A stretch of 64,000 bases of DNA from an uncultured Lachnospiraceae bacterium (lineage in GTDB: Bacteria > Bacillota > Clostridia > Lachnospirales > Lachnospiraceae): NCBI GenBank assembly GCA_946554445.1, contig CAMNSD010000003.1, positions 1 to 64,000 of the forward strand, read 5' to 3'. The position numbers were made by a program, and so were the translations under genes. A model generated the notes under the pieces. That model saw only the letters and a program-made list of their open reading frames with translations. It had not been told where the DNA came from and ran no database searches. The first letter of the stretch is position 1, and every line of letters begins with the position of its first letter. Of this stretch, positions 17,087 through 24,544 are shown piece by piece.

Positions 17087-18763
17087 ATGGTATTGACAGG
17101 TGCGGAGATTGTAGTGGAATGTCTCAAAGAACAGGGTGTGGATACCGTGTTCGGTTATCCCGGCGGTACAATCTTGAATGTATATGATGCGTTATATAAA
17201 CATAGTAATGAAATAAATCATATTCTCACATCCCACGAACAGGGAGCGGCCCATGCGGCCGACGGATATGCCAGGGCTACCGGCAAGGTGGGGGTGTGTC
17301 TGGCAACCAGCGGTCCCGGCGCCACAAATCTGGTGACGGGAATTGCCACAGCTTATATGGATTCTGTTCCCATAGTGGCCATTACCTGTAATGTGAATCT
17401 GCCGCTTCTTGGCAAGGATTCTTTCCAGGAGGTGGATATTGCAGGCATTACCATGCCTATTACAAAGCATAACTATATTGTGAAGGACGTGAATATCCTG
17501 GCAGACACACTGCGCAAGGCTTTTGCCATTGCTGGAAGCGGCAGACCAGGGCCGGTACTGGTGGATATCACCAAGGATGTGACGGCCAACAGCTGTGAAT
17601 ATGCGAAGAAAGAGCCCACCGCAGTAGAGAAACCGATGCGCTGTTTGGAAGAAGAGATCAAGGAGGCAGTGCAGCTGATTGAGCAGGCACAGAAGCCTTA
17701 TATCTATGTGGGCGGCGGCGCTGTGATCGCAGAAGCTTATCAGGAAGTGAGAGAGTTTGCGCAGATTGTGGATGCACCTGTCTGTGATACGTTGATGGGC
17801 AAGGGTGTCTGCGATGGACATGATGCAAGATATACGGGTATGATCGGCATGCATGGCACCAAGACTTCTAATTTTGGCGTCAGCGAGTGTGATCTGCTGA
17901 TTGCCCTCGGCGCCAGATTTTCGGATCGTGTGGTTGGTAATCCGAAGAAATTTGCAGAAAATGCCAAGGTATTGCACATTGATATTGATGCAGCGGAAAT
18001 CAATAAAAATATTAGGACGGATGTTTCCCTGGTGGGAGATTTGAAGGAAGTACTTAATAAATTGAATGGCCGTCTGGCGAAGCAGGATCATGGGGAATGG
18101 ATGCAGCATATCGCGCAGCTGAAAGAGAAATTCCCTTTAAGTTACGACCAGTCCGTGCTGTCTTGTCCTTATATTATAGAAGAAATCGATCGGTTGACGA
18201 AGGGAGAGGCAATCATCACCACGGATGTTGGGCAGCATCAGATGTGGGCGGCACAGTATTATAAATACTCCTTGCCCCGCACCCTGCTTACATCGGGAGG
18301 TCTGGGCACCATGGGCTATGGTCTGGGGGCCTGCATCGGCGCCAAAATGGGGCAGCCTGAAAAAATCTGTATCAATATTGCCGGGGACGGTTGTTTCCGT
18401 ATGAATATGAACGAACTTGCCACAGCAAGCCGTTATAATATTCCCATCATTCAGGTGGTCATTAATAATCATGTGTTGGGAATGGTCAGACAATGGCAGA
18501 CATTGTTCTATGGACAGCGGTATTCCCAGACGGTGTTAAATGATGGCGTGGATTTTTGTAAAGTGGCGGAAGGACTCGGCTGTGAGGCAATCCTTGTGAC
18601 GAAGAAGGAAGAAGTAGCACCTGCTATTGAAAGAGCTCTCTCTTTAAAGAAACCAGTGTTATTGAATTGTATCATACCAGAGGATGACAAGGTATTTCCC
18701 ATGGTGCCGGCAGGAGCGCCCATCAGCGAAGCTTTTGATGCAAATGATTTGGCGGCCAAATAG
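17087..18763 (+). CDS. ilvB: Acetolactate synthase, large (catalytic) subunit
   Basis: IlvB is the ThDP-dependent enzyme that condenses pyruvate with pyruvate or 2-ketobutyrate in valine/leucine and isoleucine synthesis. VFGYPGGTILNVYDAL and the catalytic glutamate in LTSHEQGAAHAADGYAR are near the N-terminus. The ThDP/Mg motif is NIAGDGCFRMNMNELATA, followed by VINNHVLGMVRQWQ. The 558-residue length suits AHAS catalytic subunits. A small regulatory subunit (ilvH/ilvN) does not follow; the next gene is unrelated. A strong GCAGGAGG site precedes the ATG. It is co-directional with ilvD, without a terminator between. Confidence 0.96.
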   Translation: MVLTGAEIVVECLKEQGVDTVFGYPGGTILNVYDALYKHSNEINHILTSHEQGAAHAADGYARATGKVGVCLATSGPGATNLVTGIATAYMDSVPIVAITCNVNLPLLGKDSFQEVDIAGITMPITKHNYIVKDVNILADTLRKAFAIAGSGRPGPVLVDITKDVTANSCEYAKKEPTAVEKPMRCLEEEIKEAVQLIEQAQKPYIYVGGGAVIAEAYQEVREFAQIVDAPVCDTLMGKGVCDGHDARYTGMIGMHGTKTSNFGVSECDLLIALGARFSDRVVGNPKKFAENAKVLHIDIDAAEINKNIRTDVSLVGDLKEVLNKLNGRLAKQDHGEWMQHIAQLKEKFPLSYDQSVLSCPYIIEEIDRLTKGEAIITTDVGQHQMWAAQYYKYSLPRTLLTSGGLGTMGYGLGACIGAKMGQPEKICINIAGDGCFRMNMNELATASRYNIPIIQVVINNHVLGMVRQWQTLFYGQRYSQTVLNDGVDFCKVAEGLGCEAILVTKKEEVAPAIERALSLKKPVLLNCIIPEDDKVFPMVPAGAPISEAFDANDLAAK

Positions 18764-18810
18764 TTGGACAGCTGAAAGTACAGAAGAGAAACAGGGTGGC
18801 GGAACCATTT

Positions 18811-20211
18811 ATGAAAAAAAGGACAGTGAAACATCTGGCGGTCATGTTGGCAATCATCACGATCAGCCTGATGGGGACATATGTGGGGCTTGCAGTCTAT
18901 TATCATAACGCCTTTGCCTATGGAACTTGGATCAACGGCGTCTATTGTACGGGAAAGAGTATCCAGGAAGTCAATGATGAACTCGTAAAAGATTTCACTT
19001 ATGAGGGATTGCGTGTTTATGATAAAGATGGCAATGTCTTCATAATCCCGGCAGAACAGATTTCATATCAATTTGATTTTGGCAGGGCGTTGGAGATTTA
19101 TCAAAAACAGCAGAATTCCTGGATGTGGATTGACAGTATGATCCATGAACATATTGCAGATCTTACACCGGTGGTATCTTATGATTCCGGTAAATTCGAG
19201 GCATGTTTTGCGGAACTGCCGTTTAGTCTTGACAAGGTGCCGGATGAGGAACGCAGGTTAGAGATTGTTAAGACCAGCCGGGGATATGAATTGGTTAATG
19301 AGAGAACGGAAGTCTTGAATTTAGAAGAGGCAAAGGATGTTATCCTTGCGGCGGTTGAAGAATCGAAAGAAGAAATATCCCTTGTGGAGGCAGGGTGTTA
19401 TCATGATTTGGAATTGACGGATCAGATGCGGGACACCTTGGTGTTGTGGGAAAAGCTGAACGCTTTTCAGCAGTGTGGTATTGTTTATCAGATGGGAGAG
19501 GAAAAGATTCCGCTGGATGCTTCCATTATCAGCGAATGGATAGCATTGGATGAGGCGGGAGATTTTCTGTTGGATGAAGCTGGACAGTTCCAACTGCGGG
19601 AGGGTGCCATCGAAGAGTTTGTGGCAGAACTTGCAGCCGAGTATGATACGGTGGGAACAAGTCGGCAGTTTCATGCCACCAGAGGAGAAATCGTGACGGT
19701 GGAAGGTGGACTTTATGGCAACCAGATTGATCAGAAGGCGGAAATTGCTTATCTGACCACTGCTTTTCAGGAAAGAAGAACAGAAGTACATGAGCCGGCT
19801 TACCTGCAGGAAGCATGGAAGCAGGGCAAAGAAGATATCGGTTCTACCTATATCGAAGTGGATATGGGAGAACAGAAAATGTATTATTATGTGGACGGGG
19901 TACTGAAGATTGAAACTCCTATTGTGACAGGCAATACTTCTCGCAGGATGGGGACGCCTTCGGGGGTAAATTTTGTCTATCTCAAACAGAAGAACAGGAT
20001 TCTGCGCGGTGCCAATTATGCATCCCATGTAGATTTTTGGATGCCCGTAAAGGGTAATATCGGGATTCATGATGCAGCGTGGCGTAATAAGTTTGGCGGT
20101 GAAATTTTTAAGACAGATGGATCCCATGGGTGTGTCAATACGCCCAGGGAGGCCATGGAGCAGTTGTACGATATGGCACAGGTGGGGACGCCCGTCGTTA
20201 TGTTTTATTAA
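18811..20211 (+). CDS. L,D-transpeptidase (YkuD) with peptidoglycan-binding-type N-terminal region
   Basis: The protein is predicted to make 3-3 crosslinks in peptidoglycan or to attach proteins to it. An uncleaved signal or membrane anchor covers about residues 8-30. The long middle region (about 35-320) resembles the PG_binding_4 domains found before YkuD in Clostridia. The YkuD domain starts near YIEVDMGEQKMYYYVDG. It carries GIHDAAW and the catalytic SHGCVNTP motif with the active-site Cys. About 466 residues is normal for this architecture. ATG 18811 is preferred; an in-frame GTG at 18796 would add five residues. It starts about 48 bases after ilvB, so readthrough is possible. Confidence 0.9.
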   Translation: MKKRTVKHLAVMLAIITISLMGTYVGLAVYYHNAFAYGTWINGVYCTGKSIQEVNDELVKDFTYEGLRVYDKDGNVFIIPAEQISYQFDFGRALEIYQKQQNSWMWIDSMIHEHIADLTPVVSYDSGKFEACFAELPFSLDKVPDEERRLEIVKTSRGYELVNERTEVLNLEEAKDVILAAVEESKEEISLVEAGCYHDLELTDQMRDTLVLWEKLNAFQQCGIVYQMGEEKIPLDASIISEWIALDEAGDFLLDEAGQFQLREGAIEEFVAELAAEYDTVGTSRQFHATRGEIVTVEGGLYGNQIDQKAEIAYLTTAFQERRTEVHEPAYLQEAWKQGKEDIGSTYIEVDMGEQKMYYYVDGVLKIETPIVTGNTSRRMGTPSGVNFVYLKQKNRILRGANYASHVDFWMPVKGNIGIHDAAWRNKFGGEIFKTDGSHGCVNTPREAMEQLYDMAQVGTPVVMFY

Positions 20212-20258
20212 AAGTAACATTGTCAGAAGTCTCGTTAGTAAAAATTTTGACGTTGTAA

Positions 20259-20287
20259 TTGACTAAAGTGGATGAAAAAGGTACAAT
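20259..20287 (+). promoter_or_regulatory. Promoter of serC
   Basis: TTGACT at 20259-20264, 17 bases, TACAAT at 20282-20287. The leader of roughly 85 bases shows no riboswitch fold I recognise. Confidence 0.7.
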
Positions 20288-20376
20288 GAGGATTGGTTGT
20301 AATTACGTCACAGAGGTTTTTAGGTTTAACTGCGGCGTTGGTCTGTAAACATATACAAGATGGGGAGGAGAGAAAA

Positions 20377-21459
20377 GTGGCTAGAGTATACAATTTTTCA
20401 GCTGGGCCCGCGGTGCTGCCGGAAGAGGTATTGAAGGAAGCTGCGGAGGAAATGTTAGATTATAAGGGATCGGGAATGTCGGTCATGGAGATGAGTCATC
20501 GCTCCAAGGTTTACGATACGATCATTAAAGAAGCGGAAGCGGATCTGCGGACACTCTTGCAGATTCCGGATAATTATAAAGTGTTATTCTTACAAGGCGG
20601 AGCAAGCCTGCTCTTTGCGTCAGTTCCCATGAATCTGATGAAAAATCGCAAGGCGGGTTATATCCTGACAGGGCAATGGGCGAAAAAAGCTTTTGCTGAG
20701 GCTAAGATTTATGGAGAAGCGGTGGAACTGGCATCTTCCGCAGATAAGACATTTTCCTACATACCGGATTGTTCCGATCTGCCGATCACTGAGGATATGG
20801 ATTATGTCTATATTTGTGAAAACAACACCATCTACGGAACCAAGTTTCATGAACTGCCCAATACCAAAGGTAAGATCCTGGTTTCCGATGTATCATCCTG
20901 TTTTCTGTCAGAGCCCATGGATGTGACGAAATATGGTCTGGTTTATGCGGGCGTGCAGAAAAATGTGGGACCTGCGGGTACGCAGGTAGTGATTATCCGG
21001 GAAGATCTCCTGACGGATGAAGTACTGCCGGGAACCCCTACCATGATGAAATTCAAGGTACATGCAGACAATGATTCCTTATATAATACGCCGCCTTGTT
21101 ACGGTATCTATATCTGTGGTAAGGTATTTAAATGGCTTCTGAAAAACGGCGGCTTAGAGGCGATGAAGGCGCAGAATGAGAAAAAAGCGAAGGTCCTCTA
21201 TGATTTTCTGGATGAGAGCAGCATGTTTAAGGGAACTGTCAGAACGGAAGACCGGTCTTTGATGAATGTGCCGTTTGTGACAGGCAATGAAGAATTGGAT
21301 GCGAAGTTTGTCAAGGAAGCTACGGCGGCCGGATTTGTGAATCTGAAAGGCCACAGGACCGTAGGCGGTATGCGCGCCAGCATTTATAATGCAATGCCCA
21401 TGGAAGGGGTTGAGAAGCTGGTAGCGTTTATGAGAAAGTTTGAGCAGGAAAATCAGTAG
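20377..21459 (+). CDS. serC: Phosphoserine aminotransferase
   Basis: SerC is a PLP enzyme that converts 3-phosphohydroxypyruvate and glutamate to phosphoserine in serine synthesis. The start YNFSAGPAVLPEEVL and MSVMEMSHRSK are family signatures. FLQGGASLLFA follows, and the PLP lysine is in YAGVQKNVGPAG. The 360-residue length is standard. The start is the GTG at 20377 (protein begins VARVYNFSAGP), since GGGGAGGAG lies at 20362-20370. The frame is open further upstream but without homologous sequence. serA follows after about 65 bases. Confidence 0.96.
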   Translation: MARVYNFSAGPAVLPEEVLKEAAEEMLDYKGSGMSVMEMSHRSKVYDTIIKEAEADLRTLLQIPDNYKVLFLQGGASLLFASVPMNLMKNRKAGYILTGQWAKKAFAEAKIYGEAVELASSADKTFSYIPDCSDLPITEDMDYVYICENNTIYGTKFHELPNTKGKILVSDVSSCFLSEPMDVTKYGLVYAGVQKNVGPAGTQVVIIREDLLTDEVLPGTPTMMKFKVHADNDSLYNTPPCYGIYICGKVFKWLLKNGGLEAMKAQNEKKAKVLYDFLDESSMFKGTVRTEDRSLMNVPFVTGNEELDAKFVKEATAAGFVNLKGHRTVGGMRASIYNAMPMEGVEKLVAFMRKFEQENQ

Positions 21460-21525
21460 GCAGAGCGTCGGGTTATCGGTTACGACGATAGTGCACAAGT
21501 GTTATAAGAAAAGAGGGTATCAGAA

Positions 21526-22689
21526 ATGTTTAAATATCATTGTTTAAATCCAATCTCCACCGTAGGACTGGAGAAATTCAGCGATCAGTATGTGAAGACA
21601 GAAAATCTGGAAGAAGCGGACGGCATTTTAGTCAGAAGCGCGGCGATGCATGATATGGAACTTCCGAAAAACCTGGTTGCCATTGCGCGGGCGGGTGCAG
21701 GCGTCAACAATATCCCGCTGGATAAATGTGCAGAGAAAGGAATCGTAGTATTCAATACACCGGGGGCCAATGCCAATGGTGTCAAAGAACTCGTGATCGC
21801 AGGCATGCTTCTGGCGTCCCGCGATGTGTCGGGCGGTATCGAGTGGGTGAAGGAAAATGCAGCTGATGAGAATATTGCCAAAGATGCGGAGAAGGCCAAG
21901 AAAAATTTTGCGGGAACAGAGATTGAAGGCAAGAAGCTGGGTATCATCGGTCTGGGCGCCATCGGCGTGAAAGTGGCCAATGTAGCTAAACACCTGGGGA
22001 TGGAGGTCTACGGCTACGATCCTTATGTATCGGTGGATGCGGCTTGGAATCTGAGCCGGGATGTTAAGCATGTGTTGAATGTGGAGGAAATTTATACGGA
22101 ATGTGATATCATCACGATTCATGTGCCGTTGATGGATGCCACGAAGGGGATGATTAACCAGGAGGCCCTTGACAAGATGAAAGAGGGCGTGATCCTGTTA
22201 AACTTTGCAAGAGATCTGCTGGTGGACGAGAAGGCAGTGCTGGAAGCGCTTAAGGCCGGTAAGGTGAGAAAGTATGTATCCGATTTCCCGAATCCGACTA
22301 CGGCGGGGCAGGCGGGCTGTATTGTCATCCCGCATCTGGGCGCTTCTACGGAAGAGTCCGAGGATAACTGTGCCGTGATGGCTGTTAAACAGATGAAAAA
22401 TTATCTGGAAAACGGCAACATTGTAAACAGCGTCAACTATCCTTCCTGTGATATGGGTATTTGCGCGCAGGCAGGTCGTGTGGCAGTCTTCCACAAGAAT
22501 ATTGCTAACATGATCACCAAGTTTACAGCATGTTTCGGTGAAAATAACATTAACATTTCCGATATGACCAATAAATCCAGGGGAGAGGTGGCTTATACAA
22601 TGCTCGATATTGAGCAGCCTGCTTCTGCGGAGATTATTGAGAAATTACAGTCTATCGACGGCGTGTTCAGAGTCAGGGTTGTAAAATAA
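21526..22689 (+). CDS. serA: D-3-phosphoglycerate dehydrogenase with ACT domain
   Basis: SerA oxidises 3-phosphoglycerate with NAD+, the first committed step of serine synthesis. Motifs in order are ARAGAGVNNIPLD, NTPGANANGVKELVI, the dinucleotide-binding LGIIGLGAIGVKVA, HVPLMDATKGMI, LLNFARDLLVDE and VIPHLGASTEES with the catalytic His. The last 70 residues form an ACT domain (ITKFTACFGENNINISDM), where serine feedback usually binds. The 387-residue length matches the short ACT-containing type. It pairs with serC; no serB-type phosphatase is seen, and a DUF1015 gene follows after one minus-strand gene. Confidence 0.95.
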   Translation: MFKYHCLNPISTVGLEKFSDQYVKTENLEEADGILVRSAAMHDMELPKNLVAIARAGAGVNNIPLDKCAEKGIVVFNTPGANANGVKELVIAGMLLASRDVSGGIEWVKENAADENIAKDAEKAKKNFAGTEIEGKKLGIIGLGAIGVKVANVAKHLGMEVYGYDPYVSVDAAWNLSRDVKHVLNVEEIYTECDIITIHVPLMDATKGMINQEALDKMKEGVILLNFARDLLVDEKAVLEALKAGKVRKYVSDFPNPTTAGQAGCIVIPHLGASTEESEDNCAVMAVKQMKNYLENGNIVNSVNYPSCDMGICAQAGRVAVFHKNIANMITKFTACFGENNINISDMTNKSRGEVAYTMLDIEQPASAEIIEKLQSIDGVFRVRVVK

Positions 22690-22721
22690 AATGGATTTGT
22701 TGCAAAAATATGATCTAAAAT

Positions 22722-22758
22722 ATGGCGGTCTGTTAAACGTGTATTAACAGGCCGCCAT
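22722..22758 (-). terminator. Strong intergenic hairpin, probable terminator
   Basis: A 15-bp stem pairs 22722-22736 with 22744-22758 (one G-U pair). On the minus strand it is followed by a T-rich stretch, so it most likely ends the 94-residue minus-strand gene. It may also stop serA transcripts. Confidence 0.65.
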
Positions 22759-22810
22759 GGCTATTCTGCAGGTATTTCCAGCTAAAATCATAAAAAATGT
22801 AGAATCACTC

Positions 22811-23095
22811 TCAGTTCAGTCGATTGGCGATGGAGGAAAAATTGGCATCCTCATCGTCCTCCAGGGTAGCCTGGAGATTTTTCTCGGCTTCCACGGAAGC
22901 TTCACTGGCAAGATCCATGTAGAGGATGAAGATATCTTCCACAGACTTTCCGGTCTCATCAGCAATTTCCTGCATAATGGGCTTTAAAGCTTCTAATTGA
23001 AATGAAATTCTAGTTTTCTGAGGATCAATGTCGGCCAGTGCCTTTTCGGCATAGGCATTGATTCTGTCTAATATTTTTTGATTTTCTGCTGTCAT
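22811..23095 (-). CDS. Conserved-looking small hypothetical protein, 94 aa
   Basis: I do not recognise this gene. The product is soluble, acidic and helical, without a signal peptide or membrane segment. It reads MTAENQKILDRINAYAEKAL at the start and has a VEDIFILYMDLASEASVEAE stretch. The start at 23095 is supported by AAAGGAAG upstream on the minus strand. It interrupts the serine genes in opposite orientation and ends at its own hairpin, so it is a separate unit divergent from the DUF1015 gene. Confidence 0.7.
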   Translation of the reverse strand: MTAENQKILDRINAYAEKALADIDPQKTRISFQLEALKPIMQEIADETGKSVEDIFILYMDLASEASVEAEKNLQATLEDDEDANFSSIANRLN

Positions 23096-23237
23096 AATTA
23101 CACTTCCTTTCCCGTACATTTTAACACTTCGCGCTTGTACTGCATAGTGGAATTTGATAAAATGGGTTAAAAGTGATAAAAATGGCAGTCAGTTTACGGC
23201 GTAAATTACTTTTTTTATAGAGAAAACAGGAGAAATT

Positions 23238-24479
23238 ATGGCAAATATTATACCATTTCGGGCAATTAGGCCGAGAGAGGATTTGGCGGGGAATATCGCG
23301 GCTCTGCCTTACGATGTCTACAGCAGCGAGGAAGCGCGTAAGGTGGTGCAGGATGATGCATATACATTTCTGAGAATAGACAGGCCGGAGACACAGTTTC
23401 CCGAAGGATACGATATGTATGCTCCGGAAGTCTACGAGAAAGCCAGAGATATGTTGGATCAGATGATTCGGGAAGGTTTTTTTATAGAAGAAGAAAAACC
23501 GGCCTATTATGTGTATGAACTGGTGATGGCGGGGCGTTCCCAGGTAGGGATTGGAGCCTGTGCATCGGTAGATGATTATGATAGGCAGGTGATCAAAAAG
23601 CATGAGAATACCCGCGCGGATAAGGAGGCGGACCGCATCCGTCACGTGGATGTATGCAGCGCGCAGACGGGACCTATCTTTTTAGCCTATCGCAGGCGGG
23701 AGACGATCGAGCGGGAAGTGCAGGCGGCAATGGCTGGAAAACCTGTTTATGATTTTACGGCCGCGGACCAGGTGACACACCGGCTCTGGGTAATTGATGA
23801 CGCGGAGAGTGTGGAACGGATTCGTCAGGAGTTTAAGCAGGTGGAGGCAATCTATATTGCGGATGGACATCACAGATGCGCCTCGGCAGTGCGTGTATCG
23901 AAGAAGCGTCGGGCGAGTCATCCGGATTATACGGGCGAGGAAGAATTTAATTATTTCCTGTCAGTGCTTTTTCCGGACGATCAGTTGATGATCATGGATT
24001 ATAACCGGGTGGTCAGTTCTTTAAACGGTCACGATGCGGACTCTTTTTTGGAGAAGGTAAAAGAAATCTTCACGGTGGAGTCTGTGGGAGATACCCCGGT
24101 ACGGCCGGAGAAAAAGGGACAGATCGGCATGTATCTGAAGGACTGCTGGTATCGTCTTACCGTGGACAATGCAGAGTACAGAGGCGATCCGGTGGAGGAT
24201 TTGGATGTGGCAATCCTGCAGAGGAAACTTTTGGAGCCGGTGCTTGGTATTGTGGATCCTAAGGTGGATGAGAGGATAGATTTTGTGGGCGGTATCCGGG
24301 GACTGAAAGAACTGGAGAGACGTGTCCACACCGATGCCGTTGCAGCCTTTGCCATGTATCCAACGGATATTCATGAGTTGTTTGCCGTTTCGGATGCGGG
24401 GAAACTCATGCCGCCTAAGTCCACATGGTTTGAGCCAAAACTTCGGAGCGGTATCTTGATCCACAGGATCGAGCGGTAA
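23238..24479 (+). CDS. DUF1015 family protein, serine-gene neighbour
   Basis: The 413-residue protein is a full-length DUF1015 member. The N-terminus IIPFRAIRPREDLAG with ALPYDV is typical, as is KKHENTRADKEADR near residue 120. A sharp IYIADGHHRCASA motif lies near residue 213. The DGHHR motif resembles the nucleotide-binding loop of ParB/sulfiredoxin-fold free serine kinases (SerK, SbnI), an analogy from memory rather than proof. Genes of this family often lie near serA/serC in anaerobes, as here. No enzyme activity is established to my knowledge. It should be cytoplasmic. Confidence 0.88.
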   Translation: MANIIPFRAIRPREDLAGNIAALPYDVYSSEEARKVVQDDAYTFLRIDRPETQFPEGYDMYAPEVYEKARDMLDQMIREGFFIEEEKPAYYVYELVMAGRSQVGIGACASVDDYDRQVIKKHENTRADKEADRIRHVDVCSAQTGPIFLAYRRRETIEREVQAAMAGKPVYDFTAADQVTHRLWVIDDAESVERIRQEFKQVEAIYIADGHHRCASAVRVSKKRRASHPDYTGEEEFNYFLSVLFPDDQLMIMDYNRVVSSLNGHDADSFLEKVKEIFTVESVGDTPVRPEKKGQIGMYLKDCWYRLTVDNAEYRGDPVEDLDVAILQRKLLEPVLGIVDPKVDERIDFVGGIRGLKELERRVHTDAVAAFAMYPTDIHELFAVSDAGKLMPPKSTWFEPKLRSGILIHRIER

Positions 24480-24544
24480 GACGGAATAAAGGGGAAGGAA
24501 ATGTTGTGCAGGGCGAAACTTAAAATTTCTAATCAAAGAAAGGT

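Noticed and set aside
20288-20376. Possible riboswitch in the serC leader
   Set aside because: The leader is short and I see no conserved riboswitch core or terminator.
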